Below, one piece after another: positions 34,797-43,270 of a DNA stretch of 64,000 bases. The first letter of the stretch is position 1; each line of letters opens with the position of its first letter. The position numbers and the translations under genes were made by a program. The stretch is taken from the NCBI RefSeq assembly GCF_003097535.1, contig NZ_CP029187.1:3162001-3226000 (forward strand). The letters run 5' to 3'. The DNA is from Flavobacterium pallidum. GTDB taxonomy: Bacteria > Bacteroidota > Bacteroidia > Flavobacteriales > Flavobacteriaceae. The notes beneath the pieces are model-generated. The model made no database searches. It was not told where the DNA came from and saw nothing but the letters and a program-made list of their open reading frames with translations.

Positions 34797-35645
34797 ATGA
34801 CCGATAACCAATTTAATCATAAAGACCGTAACATTTTCACTAAAAACGCTGTAAAAATTGCTTTAATTATAAGTGTTTTTAGCTTAGCAATTTTATTTGC
34901 AACGGCTATTTTATTTACGTACAACTTTGGAGGTTTGACATTTAAAGTCGACGACAAGATTTTTGACTCTTTTGGTAGTTTCGTCGGTGGTATACTTGGA
35001 CCTTTATTGTCTTTAGTCGCGACTTTACTTTTTTACAGAGCAATGATAATGCAAAAAGAAGAACTTACTTTACAGAGAAACAGTATCGACATGCAACGTA
35101 AAGAAGCTGAACGCCAAACGCAAGAAATGGCAGAAACAAGAAAACAATTTGAAACCACGAGGTTAACTGACATTCTTTATAAGCAAGTTGAAAGGTTTTA
35201 TTCAAACATTGACAATCTTGAATATGAACATAACGCTTTAATATTGACAGGAGAAAAAGCCCACAATTATATTGTTATAGGGTTTTCCCAAATAAGTTTA
35301 CAAGCTCGCAATAAAACGGTGACGAAAGAATCAGCTGAAAGGATATTAGAATATTTTGGCACTTTTGGACTAAGTTTATGGATATATTCTATTAATGCTT
35401 TTACTATATGCCAAACCTTCTATTCTGTAGTAGAAAATTCAAAACTATCTCCAGACGAGAAGAATGAAATAATGTCTTTATTTTATCTTTCGATCGGAAC
35501 CGTCAAAACTACTCTTTTTAATAGGGTTGAAGAAACTGTGAATGGGTTAGAAGCAGCAGAAATTGACTTAAGTAAGACCCTAGCACATTCAACTAAAGAT
35601 ATTTGTCATGATATTATTGAACTGCGAGCCCGTCGGTACGAATAA
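34797..35645 (+). CDS. cassette 12 putative phage abortive-infection protein (putAbiC-like)
   Basis: A 282-residue protein with two N-terminal membrane segments (residues about 20-45 and 62-84), the second beginning SFGSFVGGILGPLLSLVATLLFYRA. A coiled coil follows (MQKEELTLQRNSIDMQRKEAERQ), then a helical cytoplasmic domain (DILYKQVERFYSNIDNLEY). This architecture is the putAbiC pattern, a family linked to abortive infection. The name is by pattern only; phage defence is an inference. Confidence 0.72.
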   Translation: MTDNQFNHKDRNIFTKNAVKIALIISVFSLAILFATAILFTYNFGGLTFKVDDKIFDSFGSFVGGILGPLLSLVATLLFYRAMIMQKEELTLQRNSIDMQRKEAERQTQEMAETRKQFETTRLTDILYKQVERFYSNIDNLEYEHNALILTGEKAHNYIVIGFSQISLQARNKTVTKESAERILEYFGTFGLSLWIYSINAFTICQTFYSVVENSKLSPDEKNEIMSLFYLSIGTVKTTLFNRVEETVNGLEAAEIDLSKTLAHSTKDICHDIIELRARRYE

Positions 35646-35658
35646 TCATGACTGCAGC

Positions 35659-35785
35659 TAACAGCGGTTTCACGCAATTGCTACTTACTTTGTAAAATGA
35701 ACGACCTTTTTCCATAACTTCGTTTTGTCCAGCCGAGAGTACTCAGCTCCGAAAGCCGCAACTGACGTGAAGCCGCCGGACGTTA
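35659..35785 (+). repeat. attC site 12
   Basis: Closes cassette 12 and opens cassette 13 with GTTATGGGCA. Confidence 0.92.
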
Positions 35786-35803
35786 TGGGCAATTTCAACC
35801 AAA

Positions 35804-36187
35804 ATGAACGCATCAACGCTAAATATAGTTCTGAAAGACGAATCTAAAATTCAGTTATTGAAAACTGAAATTAATGCTGAAATATCAGCATATGAAAAGC
35901 TCATGCAAAAAACTGGCTCGTCAATAAATTTATATTTTAACGAAGACGAATCAACCTTTCTAAATACTCAAGGCCTTTCAAACTTGATTAATCAAACTTT
36001 AAATGGCTCTTTAAATAATGTAGAATTAGCTTACATATGCGACTGTTTAACTTTAGCCGAAAACTCAGAATTCGAAAATGATTTAGCAAAAGAAATAGTT
36101 TTCGAAATTGCAGATCCAGAAATAAACGGAGGTTATAAATCTATTGAAGAATTAAAAATACTAGCCAAATCGCTTCAAATAAAATAA
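35804..36187 (+). CDS. cassette 13 hypothetical protein, duplicated as cassette 24
   Basis: A 127-residue mainly helical acidic protein (KTEINAEISAYEKLMQKTGSS, LNNVELAYICDCLTLAENSEFENDLAKEIVFEIADPEINGGY). It differs from the copy at 46146 by only a few residues. The pattern of a small helical protein acting on partners is compatible with an immunity or anti-toxin role, but there is no direct evidence. Confidence 0.65.
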   Translation: MNASTLNIVLKDESKIQLLKTEINAEISAYEKLMQKTGSSINLYFNEDESTFLNTQGLSNLINQTLNGSLNNVELAYICDCLTLAENSEFENDLAKEIVFEIADPEINGGYKSIEELKILAKSLQIK

Positions 36188-36200
36188 AAGAAACTGCCCA

Positions 36201-36253
36201 TAACAGCGGTTTCACGCAATTGCTGCTTTCTTTGTAAAATGAACGACCTTTTT
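36201..36253 (+). repeat. attC site 13, left part (interrupted by insertion)
   Basis: The left half of attC 13 ends in the target sequence ACCTTTTT (36246-36253). The rest of the site resumes at 40547 after the inserted element. Confidence 0.95.
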
Positions 36254-36280
36254 GGCAATGATATACATGTGTAACCAATA

Positions 36281-36499
36281 CTAAGATTTGAAAAGAAACG
36301 GCATCCCACTTCTGATTTCCTTATCAAAATCATACATTTGGTCTTCTTCTTCAAACGGAATAGAATAAATCGTTTCGTATTCCGATTCTGTGGTTGTAAA
36401 GATAGGTTCTTCACCTCCTTGTATATGCATAATAGTTAAATGGACACCTAAATGAAACGCCTCGAATTCGTGTGGAACTGTTAATTGATAGTTATGCAT
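36281..36499 (-). CDS. IS passenger, hypothetical 72-residue protein
   Basis: A small acidic protein (MHNYQLTVPHEFEAFHLGVH, then EEPIFTTTESEYETIYSIPFEEEDQMY). The frame lies wholly inside the element, downstream of another small minus-strand gene with a 12-base gap, so both could be translated from one transcript. No family was recognised. Confidence 0.5.
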   Translation of the reverse strand: MHNYQLTVPHEFEAFHLGVHLTIMHIQGGEEPIFTTTESEYETIYSIPFEEEDQMYDFDKEIRSGMPFLFKS

Positions 36500-36511
36500 G
36501 ATTATTGATAA

Positions 36512-36715
36512 TTAAAGCCAATCGGCAGGGACTTCATTTAGAAAAGCCTTTTTCTTATCCTCCTCACCGTCTTTAAGTATGAAATTAAAAATAGTGCTGT
36601 TTTCAGTCACTTTTGGATTCACATACTCAATCCCATGTTTAATAGCAAGATTCTTTAAGTTTTCAATATAATGTTCTTTCCCGTCAGGAATATTTACCGT
36701 TGCTGTAAGTGGCAT
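36512..36715 (-). CDS. IS passenger, hypothetical 67-residue protein
   Basis: A small alpha/beta protein (MPLTATVNIPDGKEHYIENL, KHGIEYVNPKVTENSTIF, EEDKKKAFLNEVPADW). It resembles antitoxin-like DUF proteins in size and charge, but I cannot name the family. It lies between the small downstream gene and the terminator hairpin near 36754. Confidence 0.5.
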   Translation of the reverse strand: MPLTATVNIPDGKEHYIENLKNLAIKHGIEYVNPKVTENSTIFNFILKDGEEDKKKAFLNEVPADWL

Positions 36716-36753
36716 ATTAGATTTTGTTTAAGTACATATCAAATGTAATTAAA

Positions 36754-36777
36754 AACCCCGACTTTCATCGGGGTTTG
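36754..36777. terminator. hairpin terminator inside the element
   Basis: A 9-bp stem AAACCCCGA / TCGGGGTTT with loop CTTTCA, flanked by A-rich and T-rich bases, so it could act in either direction. Confidence 0.65.
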
Positions 36778-36818
36778 CTTTTTCTATAAGTTTTCGGTAT
36801 TTTTGTAAAAAAAGCAAT

Positions 36819-36876
36819 CCTGAAAACTCACTTACGCCTAATGGGAGACCGCTAATGCAACGGCTGAATTTTCAGG
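36819..36876. ncRNA. possible structured RNA element in the insertion
   Basis: CCTGAAAA at 36819 pairs with TTTTCAGG ending at 36876, enclosing about 40 bases with a smaller CCG / CGG stem. It lies in a 230-base non-coding gap between two terminator hairpins. An expressed small RNA or a leader is possible; this is speculative. Confidence 0.25.
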
Positions 36877-36918
36877 TTCACGACACATATTTTGATGTCG
36901 TTATTGCGGGGATATTAT

Positions 36919-36942
36919 AAAAGGGGCATTTACGCCCCTTTT
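36919..36942 (-). terminator. terminator of the P63C gene
   Basis: A 9-bp stem AAAAGGGGC / GCCCCTTTT with a 6-base loop, six bases past the P63C stop codon; on the minus strand it leads into a T-rich run. Confidence 0.75.
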
Positions 36943-36947
36943 TTATA

Positions 36948-38057
36948 TTAGTGAGGTGGAACAAATAAACTTAGTTGTATCGGAATTCTCCCATATTTTT
37001 CAGCCATTTTTCGCCTTAACTCCTCCATGGTAGTACATGCCGACGCCATACCAACTAACTGCCAAATATGCTCTAATAATTTCTTTAATCCATATTGCTC
37101 AGTTAGCCATCTATGGTAACTTATTCCTGATTTAGTAGGTGTTGGAACGTTTTTGTTCAGCCACTCATAAACATCTTTGTCAAGGTAGCTGTAAACTAAT
37201 TCATTAACGAGTTTTCCCCAATATTTAGGTCGTTGTTGTAAACTTCCTTTCCAATTTGTTAAACGTCCAAATTCTACCCAAAGCTGGTCAGGAAATGTTT
37301 TTTCCCATTTGCGAAGTTCCTCTGCTAAAAACAAGTTCAATTTAAACTGTAACGCATCTATAGGTCGGTCATATTGATATCCTGTAGCCTCATCAACTAA
37401 CGCTATGATACCTGTTTTTGCACACGCTCTTAAAAATGAATTTGCTCTTTCTGCGATTTCTTTTTGGCGGTCAGTTAACTTAACCATACCGTCTTTTTTA
37501 TCAGATTCCTGCAGGGCAGTAGAATACGCAATACAAATATCCATAAATCGCTCTACAGGCACGCCAATAGCGGTTTTAGCAAATGATGCTGCTCCTGTAT
37601 CGAAGTTCAAAAGCGCGGGAATTTGCCCATTTTCTGCAGGTATCAAATCTTCGGGTAAATATGATCGTATTGACTTAACCTTGATGTATTCAGCGAGCTG
37701 ACCTCCTTCGACACCTGTCAGAGCTACAACGACACCTTTTAGACTAAAAATGCGTTCCCCACTTTCTAATACGTAACATGGTATCTCTTCGTTACCCAAA
37801 GTTAACGCCCCAAAGTGAGACGCTTTTTGTGTTTCTAATTCGTTTTTATCATTGATAATTTGAATCGTTGTATCAAAATCTGTTGAAGAGAGACTAATTC
37901 CTTTTTCAGAAGCAATTTGAAGTAGATTAGCACGCCACTTTATAGGAATAACCCCTGTCTTAGCCCAATAAGCTACAGTACTTTGACCTTTCCCTATTAA
38001 TTCAGCAACATTGACCTGTCCGCCAAATTTCGCAATTATTTTTTGAGCTGTATTCAT
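36948..38057 (-). CDS. IS passenger, P63C-domain protein with N-terminal HTH
   Basis: A 369-residue protein. The N-terminus (VNVAELIGKGQSTVAYWAKTGVIPIKWRANLL) is a helix-turn-helix. The central and C-terminal parts match the phage P63C domain: LTDRQKEIAERANSFLRACAKTGIIALVDEATGYQYDR, then LFLAEELRKWEKTFPDQLW and KYWGKLVNELVYSYL. P63C occurs in phage and element-borne proteins of unclear function. The ATG at 38057 is preferred because the HTH begins there; the frame opens 102 bases earlier in AT-rich DNA. It is divergent from the transposase. Confidence 0.85.
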   Translation of the reverse strand: MNTAQKIIAKFGGQVNVAELIGKGQSTVAYWAKTGVIPIKWRANLLQIASEKGISLSSTDFDTTIQIINDKNELETQKASHFGALTLGNEEIPCYVLESGERIFSLKGVVVALTGVEGGQLAEYIKVKSIRSYLPEDLIPAENGQIPALLNFDTGAASFAKTAIGVPVERFMDICIAYSTALQESDKKDGMVKLTDRQKEIAERANSFLRACAKTGIIALVDEATGYQYDRPIDALQFKLNLFLAEELRKWEKTFPDQLWVEFGRLTNWKGSLQQRPKYWGKLVNELVYSYLDKDVYEWLNKNVPTPTKSGISYHRWLTEQYGLKKLLEHIWQLVGMASACTTMEELRRKMAEKYGRIPIQLSLFVPPH

Positions 38058-38188
38058 TACGTATACATTTAATTTGCTACAAATATCAAAAAAAATATTT
38101 AAGTGTATCAAAAAAACTGATATTTTTTTTAAAAAATTTGTTATTGTAATTTTATCCATGTATATTTACATCATCAAATAAAAGCAAT

Positions 38189-39118
38189 ATGAAAACCGCT
38201 AAAGATTTAAGAGATTTCGACAGTTTATTCCAATTACTTGACTACTTCACTACAGAAGAAAAATGTGAACAGCATTTAGCGGTTATCCGTTGGAATGGTG
38301 AGCCTACTTGTGCTTACTGCGAATCAACAAAGGTTTCTAAATTAGGTGGTAAAACTAACCGTTACAAATGTTACGGATGCAAAAAACAGTTTGGCGTGAA
38401 AGTGGGAACTATCTTCCACGATTCAAAAGTATCTTTGCGTAAATGGTTTGTTGCTATCTACTTAATCACTACAAACAAAAAAGGAATTTCCTCACACCAA
38501 TTAGCTCGTCATATCCAAGTTACTCAGAAATCAGCTTGGTTTATTTTGCAACGTGTTAGAGAGGTTTACAACGATAAGCCGGAAGTATTCACATCTACAG
38601 TTGAAATTGACGAAACTTTCATCGGAGGTGCTAACGCTAACCGTCACGAAAGCAAAAAAGTAAAGGGCGGTCACGGTGGCGCAAAGCATACACCTGTTTT
38701 GGGTATTATTGAAAGAGGTGGGAAAGTTTACGCCTTGCCTGTAGCAAACAGAAAAGCAAAAACCATCATCCCGATTATGGTTGACCAAGTGGCTGAGGGC
38801 GCAACCGTTTACACAGACGAGTTTAAGTCTTATGCTTCTTTGAATAACAGATATGAGCATGATTTCGTTTGCCACAGGGCAAAAGAATACGTTAGCGGAA
38901 ACGTTCACACTAACGGAATTGAAAACTTTTGGTCTCACCTGTCCCGTACCATCTTTGGGACTTATCACCACGTTACACCAAAGTATTTAGGACGATATGT
39001 TAACGAACAGGCTTTCCGCCATAACAACAGGGATTTGTCAGAGGGAAGCAAATTTGATGTAGCTTTGGCGAACGGAGTTAATGTAAGAATATCACATAAA
39101 CAACTTACGAATGGCTAA
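38189..39118 (+). CDS. IS1595-family transposase (ISXO2-like)
   Basis: A 309-residue transposase. A zinc ribbon lies at the N-terminus (CAYCESTKVSKLGGKTNRYKC then CKKQF). The catalytic core shows the first Asp in TVEIDETFIGGA, the second in TVYTDEFKSY, and the HTNGIENFWSHLSR motif with the Asn/Glu position typical of ISXO2-like enzymes. It looks intact, and with perfect terminal repeats and a clean target duplication the element is probably recent and may be active. Confidence 0.94.
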   Translation: MKTAKDLRDFDSLFQLLDYFTTEEKCEQHLAVIRWNGEPTCAYCESTKVSKLGGKTNRYKCYGCKKQFGVKVGTIFHDSKVSLRKWFVAIYLITTNKKGISSHQLARHIQVTQKSAWFILQRVREVYNDKPEVFTSTVEIDETFIGGANANRHESKKVKGGHGGAKHTPVLGIIERGGKVYALPVANRKAKTIIPIMVDQVAEGATVYTDEFKSYASLNNRYEHDFVCHRAKEYVSGNVHTNGIENFWSHLSRTIFGTYHHVTPKYLGRYVNEQAFRHNNRDLSEGSKFDVALANGVNVRISHKQLTNG

Positions 39119-39248
39119 AAAGAAAGAGGTAAAAATACCACGTCCTAAAGAAGATGTACGGATTGAAGCGGATAAACCCAAATTCAATGCCGTACTTTCT
39201 GCTATTGTAAAAAAGAAGCCGAACAATGGTGATGAAAGCACTAAGTAA
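39111..39248 (+). CDS. IS passenger, 45-residue basic peptide
   Basis: A short frame (MAKKKEVKIPRPKEDVRIEA then KPKFNAVLSAIVKKKP) that overlaps the transposase end by eight bases and the next gene by 23 bases. The tight overlaps suggest translational coupling and a real product. The function is unknown. Confidence 0.5.
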   Translation: MAKKKEVKIPRPKEDVRIEADKPKFNAVLSAIVKKKPNNGDESTK

Positions 39249-39450
39249 ACTGTACACGGCTGTACTGGATAACAAGGTTGTGGCGTTCGGCACGAACCTG
39301 AAAGACTTCGTTACTGAAATGCAGTCGTTAGAGCCTCAAAAAACACGGAACTATCAATACTACTTCCGAGCGTTCCAAAAGGAAAAGATAATTGAATTAA
39401 AGGCAGTAGATAAGGTTTATTTTCTGCAAGAAGTATATAACAGAGAGTAA
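39226..39450 (+). CDS. IS accessory small protein
   Basis: A 74-residue protein (KALSKLYTAVLDNKVVAFGT, QSLEPQKTRNYQYYFRAFQK). It sits in the string of overlapping frames behind the transposase, and similar small genes accompany ISXO2-type transposases in related genomes as far as I recall. No domain was recognised. Confidence 0.5.
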   Translation: MVMKALSKLYTAVLDNKVVAFGTNLKDFVTEMQSLEPQKTRNYQYYFRAFQKEKIIELKAVDKVYFLQEVYNRE

Positions 39451-39471
39451 TAATTTTGCTATTTTTGCTAA

Positions 39472-40284
39472 ATGGGAGATATAATAGAAACAACTTCTTT
39501 TGAAGACTTTAAAAATGAAAACGGCGTTACTTATTGGTGGGCATCCGACCTAATGGTAATGCTTGGTTATAAAGATTTGAAATCATTTCAAAAAGTATTA
39601 GACCGAGCCACAAAAGCTTTTGTTTCACTTAACATTTCGCATTACGACAATATAATTTGTGTAAGCAGGGATATTGACGGTAAAGATTGCCAAGACTTTA
39701 AACTCACTCGTTTTGCTTGCTACTTGGCTGTAATGAATGGTGACCCCAAGAAAGAAGAGGTTGCGAAAGCGCAGGCATATTTTGCTGAGCAGACAAGAAA
39801 GTTTGAGGTTTTTATAGGAAACAATCAGCAAATGGAACGCATGCTTATACGTGACGAGTTGGCTGATGGAAACAAATCATTGGCATCCGTCGCTAAACAT
39901 GCAGGAGTTACGGATTACGCAATTTTCCAAAACGCAGGGTATTTGGGAATGTACAATATGGAATCATGGAAGCTTGAGAAATCTCGGAAAGTAGAAAAAG
40001 GTAAGCTAATGGATTATATGGGACGTACTGAACTGGCGGCTAATCTATTTAGGGTTACACAAACCGAAGAAAGAATAAAAAATAAAAATATCACGGGTCA
40101 GAAAAACCTAGAATCAACCCACTTTGAGGTCGGGAAGGAAGTTAGACAAATCATCATTAAAAACGTAGGTAAGCGACCTGAAAACCTTCCTTTAGAAAAG
40201 AAGTTAGGTGACGTGAAAAAAGAACTTAAGGACGGACATAAAAAGATGCTTAAAATTGACGCTCCTAAAAAGAAAAAACCATAA
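39472..40284 (+). CDS. IS passenger, DinD/BRO-like protein
   Basis: A 270-residue protein resembling damage-inducible protein D: an N-terminal Bro-like domain (NGVTYWWASDLMVMLGYKDLKSFQKVLDRA), then FKLTRFACYLAVMNGDPKKEEVAKAQAYFAEQTRK, then LAANLFRVTQTEERIKN. E. coli DinD interferes with RecA filaments; whether that applies here is unknown. The lysine-rich end (KMLKIDAPKKKKP) is intact. A roughly 260-base non-coding stretch follows to the right inverted repeat. Confidence 0.82.
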   Translation: MGDIIETTSFEDFKNENGVTYWWASDLMVMLGYKDLKSFQKVLDRATKAFVSLNISHYDNIICVSRDIDGKDCQDFKLTRFACYLAVMNGDPKKEEVAKAQAYFAEQTRKFEVFIGNNQQMERMLIRDELADGNKSLASVAKHAGVTDYAIFQNAGYLGMYNMESWKLEKSRKVEKGKLMDYMGRTELAANLFRVTQTEERIKNKNITGQKNLESTHFEVGKEVRQIIIKNVGKRPENLPLEKKLGDVKKELKDGHKKMLKIDAPKKKKP

Positions 40285-40546
40285 TTATATTAAACGGATC
40301 GACGTAGCACACGCCCATAAGGGTTAAAATTAAGATGCAGAAATAACAATCCGTTTCCATTCGCAAGCTGTTAACAGATTTGGAGCAAAATGCCGCTACA
40401 AATTATTAAACAGTATGCCTGACCGCTTCGCTGATTACGTGTGAAGCAAAACCACTTAACGGGTTATCAGTTACCCTCTTTTTTCAACCGTAAAATGGAG
40501 GCGTGGAAAATTCGTAGATTTGTGGTTACACATGTATATCATTGCC

Positions 40547-40628
40547 ACCTTTTTCCATAACTTCGTTTTGTCCAGCCGAGAATACTCAGTTCCAAATGCC
40601 GCAACTGACGTGAAGCCACCGGACGTTA
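40547..40628 (+). repeat. attC site 13, right part
   Basis: The right part starts with the duplicated ACCTTTTT and runs to GACGTTA. Opens cassette 14 with GTTACAGGCC. One change in the arm (GCCACCGG). Confidence 0.93.
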
Positions 40629-40988
40629 CAGGCCATTGCTCCGCGCCTCTGAAAGAACGATTTCCCTAAATTGAACAGTTCGGTTTGTGTTTGAGTAAAT
40701 TTGACTTCTCCCCTATTTTTCACGGAGCAGTTTTGTGGTTACGTTGTGTTAGTGTCGCCTGGAAAATTGTCGTTTTATTTTCGCATCTCCTCGCCGAGAA
40801 TTCTCTGCGGGACGCAATCAAGTGCAATAGCTGTGGAAAATCTTTGTCGATCTTCTTTTGCGTTGAAAATGTATCAAAAATCTGTTGCGTTGAATTGCGC
40901 GAACTTAACTTTGAGAAATTTTAAAGCCTAATTTAGAATTTCTTTCTGGTTACTTTGTGTGATTTTGCAACTGTGTCGCAACGGCCTG
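40629..40988 (+). other. cassette 14, ORF-less (repeat family subtype A)
   Basis: 360 bases closely matching cassettes 5, 34 and 41. Its attC-borne promoter was separated by the IS, so it now lies behind the element's right end. Confidence 0.75.
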
Positions 40989-41115
40989 TAACAGCGGTTT
41001 CACGCAATTGCTACTTCTCTTGTAAAATTTAACCGCTTTTTCCATAACTTCGTTCTGTCCAGCCGAGAATACTCAGTTCCAAATGCCGCAACTGACGTGA
41101 AGCCGCCGGACGTTA
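40989..41115 (+). repeat. attC site 14
   Basis: Closes cassette 14 and opens cassette 15 with GTTATATGTG. Loop variant TAAAATTTAACCGC. Confidence 0.92.
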
Positions 41116-41454
41116 TATGTGGGTCGCTCCGCTCGCCGAATGAACGTTTCTCGTATGTTGAAAAGTTCGGCTTGTGTTTGAGTAAATTTGACTTTTCTCC
41201 TATTTTTTCACGGCTCAACTTTGTGGTTACGTTGTGTTAGTGTCGCCGGAAAATTCGTCATTTTTGTTTACGTTTCTTGTCGCCGAGAGTTCTCTGCGAG
41301 ACTTAATCGGAACTTAATTGTTTGTCAAAATGTTTGTGTTGAATTGCGATGAGAAAACTGTGCGTGTTTAACTTTCAATTTTTCAAAAAACATAACGGAG
41401 CAGAATTACTTTGTGGCTACTTTGCGTGATTTTGCTGATGTGTCACGACCCATA
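41116..41454 (+). other. cassette 15, ORF-less (subtype B, near copy of cassette 4)
   Basis: 339 bases almost identical to cassette 4 (a few substitutions and a one-base indel). No coding potential on either strand. Confidence 0.78.
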
Positions 41455-41581
41455 TAACAGCGGTTTCACGCAATTGCTACTTTCATTGTAAAATGAACCA
41501 CCTTTTTCCATAACTTCGTTCTGTCAAGCCGAGAGTACTCAGCTTCGAAAGCCGCAACTGACGTGAAGCCGCCGGACGTTA
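41455..41581 (+). repeat. attC site 15
   Basis: Closes cassette 15 and opens cassette 16 with GTTATGTGAC. Confidence 0.92.
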
Positions 41582-41605
41582 TGTGACATTTCAACCTCCA
41601 ACGAT

Positions 41606-42064
41606 ATGAAAAATCTGGTAGCCATGGTTTTCTACATTTTATTTATAACAAATAATTGTCTATCGCAGGCTAGGAAAAGTAATGTGCAAAAAATAAATAT
41701 AGACACTTCTAAAATTGCTGTTCTTAAAACTGAAAAATATCGCGGATTCCAAAAATTTAAATCAGCAGGTTTAGACAATTCCGAAATTTTGCTTGCAGAA
41801 AAATTATTGGCCAAAAGCGTACATAAATATAATGAAGGAAATAATTGGAGCACAATCAATCTAAAAAAATATAATAGACAATATGTTGCAGCAATAAATC
41901 AAAAAGGAGAGAAAATAATATATATAAATTGTTACTGTGAGCCTAATGCAATTAATTGGAAAGAAGAACTTTCAGAAGTTGATGATGGAGGAAACTGCTT
42001 TTTCTCACTAATGATTAATCTTAGCCTTCAACTCACTGAAGAATTAGATGTGAATGGACCATAG
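41606..42064 (+). CDS. cassette 16 secreted hypothetical protein
   Basis: A 152-residue protein with a likely signal peptide (MKNLVAMVFYILFITNNCLS, next residue Q). The mature part has basic and polar strands (YRGFQKFKSAGLDNSEILLAEKLLAK, GEKIIYINCYCEPNAINWKEE) ending VDDGGNCFFSLMINLSL. It resembles secreted proteins often found in flavobacterial cassettes, but no named family was identified. Confidence 0.62.
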   Translation: MKNLVAMVFYILFITNNCLSQARKSNVQKINIDTSKIAVLKTEKYRGFQKFKSAGLDNSEILLAEKLLAKSVHKYNEGNNWSTINLKKYNRQYVAAINQKGEKIIYINCYCEPNAINWKEELSEVDDGGNCFFSLMINLSLQLTEELDVNGP

Positions 42065-42074
42065 AAACGTCACA

Positions 42075-42201
42075 TAACAGCGGTTTCACGCAATTGCTGC
42101 TCACTTTGTAAAATGAACAACCTTTTTCCATAACTTCGTTCTGTCCAGCCGAGAATACTCAGTTCCAGAAGCCGCAACTGACGTGAAGCCGCCGGACGTT
42201 A
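42075..42201 (+). repeat. attC site 16
   Basis: Closes cassette 16 and opens cassette 17 with GTTACATGTG. Confidence 0.92.
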
Positions 42202-42536
42202 CATGTGGTCGCTCCGCTCTCCGAATGAACGTATGTCGTTTGTTGAGAAGTCCGGCTTGTGTTTGAGTAAATTTTACCTCTCTCGCTATTTTTCACGGCT
42301 CAACTTTGTGGCTACGTTGTGTTAGAGTAGCCGGGAAAATTGTCATTCTTGTTTGCGATTCTTGTTGCCGAGAGTTCTCTGCGAGACTTAATCGGGACTT
42401 AAGTATTGCGCAAAAGGCGTGCGTTGAAATCTAACTTAGAAAAAGTGCGTGTGAACTGGAGAATTTAAAAAATGTAATGGAGTGGAGTTTCTCTGTGGTT
42501 ATTTTGTGTGATTTTGCGAATGTGTCGCGACCCATG
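42202..42536 (+). other. cassette 17, ORF-less (subtype B, diverged)
   Basis: 335 bases recognisable by CGGCTTGTGTTTGAGTAAAT and TTTGTGGCTACGTTGTGT but with more substitutions than cassettes 4 and 15. Confidence 0.72.
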
Positions 42537-42663
42537 TAACAGCGGTTTCACGCAATTGCTACTTCCCTGGTAAAAGGTAACACCTTTTTCCATAACTTCG
42601 TTCAGTCCAGCCGAGAGTACTCAGTTCCAAAAGCCGCAACTGACGTGGAGCCGCCGGACGTTA
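42537..42663 (+). repeat. attC site 17
   Basis: Closes cassette 17 and opens cassette 18 with GTTATAGGCA. Variant loop GGTAAAAGGTAACACC, like the segment upstream of the recombinase, and GACGTGGAGCC in the right arm. Confidence 0.9.
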
Positions 42664-42796
42664 TAGGCAACCGATGAACCAAGATGTACCGACATTCCAT
42701 ACAAAAAAAAAATAATAAATTTTAAGTTTTTTAGCTTTAGATTGGAAAATATTTAATATTATTTTGAAACAAATAGAAAATATTCAATAATTAGTC

Positions 42797-42804
42797 TATC
42801 TTCG
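42797..42804 (+). promoter_or_regulatory. cspA cassette -7 element TATCTTCG
   Basis: A TAnnTTCG-type element 24 nt before the cold-shock start codon, the same variant (TTCG ending) as in the attC loops. No well-spaced -33 element was found. Confidence 0.4.
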
Positions 42805-42828
42805 CTCACTTATTAATATAATATTTTT

Positions 42829-43020
42829 ATGAACGAAGGAACAATTAAGTTTTTTAATGAAGCAAAAGGCTTCGGATTTATCACTCCAAATGGTGGAGGC
42901 AACGATGTGTTCGTACATGTAACTGGTCTTAATGGATCAGTACGTGAAAACGATGCGGTAACTTATTCCGTAGAAAACGGACAAAAAGGACCAACAGCAG
43001 TTAATGTAAACGTTATCTAA
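42829..43020 (+). CDS. cassette 18 cold-shock protein (CspA family)
   Basis: A 63-residue single cold-shock domain: MNEGTIKFFNEAKGFGFITP carries RNP1 (KGFGFI) and NDVFVHV carries RNP2. It would bind single-stranded nucleic acid and melt RNA structure. The AT-rich leader of about 160 bases is long, as is usual for cold-shock mRNAs, and a terminator follows, so this cassette is an autonomous transcription unit. A host-type housekeeping gene as cassette cargo is unusual but known in chromosomal integrons. Confidence 0.95.
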   Translation: MNEGTIKFFNEAKGFGFITPNGGGNDVFVHVTGLNGSVRENDAVTYSVENGQKGPTAVNVNVI

Positions 43021-43043
43021 GATATATTTTACTTGTACCAATT

Positions 43044-43074
43044 AAGCCAGTCTTTATGAGATTGGCTTTTTTTG
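43044..43074 (+). terminator. terminator of the cold-shock cassette
   Basis: Stem AAGCCAGTCT / AGATTGGCTT (one G-T pair), loop TTATG, then a run of T. Confidence 0.8.
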
Positions 43075-43095
43075 TTAAATAAATTCGGCAGCCTA

Positions 43096-43223
43096 TAACA
43101 GCGGTTTCACGCAATTGCTGCTCACTTTGTAAAATGAACCTCCTTTTTCCATAACTTCGTTTTGTCCACGCCGAGAATACTCAGTTCCAAAAGCCGCAAC
43201 TGACGTGAAGCCGCCGGACGTTA
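43096..43223 (+). repeat. attC site 18
   Basis: Closes cassette 18 and opens cassette 19 with GTTATGTGTA. Confidence 0.92.
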
Positions 43224-43270
43224 TGTGTAATTGCAAAATGTGAGCCGATTAATTAAAGCGTAAATTCATT

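Larger units (their letters stand above)
36254..40546 (+). mobile_element. IS1595-family (ISXO2-like) element with passenger genes
   Basis: The element is 4293 bp, bounded by perfect inverted repeats of 24 bp (starting GGCAATGATATACATG) and flanked by the 8-bp direct repeat ACCTTTTT at 36246-36253 and 40547-40554. Deleting the element and one repeat restores an ordinary attC. Eight-base duplications and passenger genes are known for IS1595. It holds the transposase, three small genes on each side, a P63C protein and a DinD-like protein. Confidence 0.93.
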
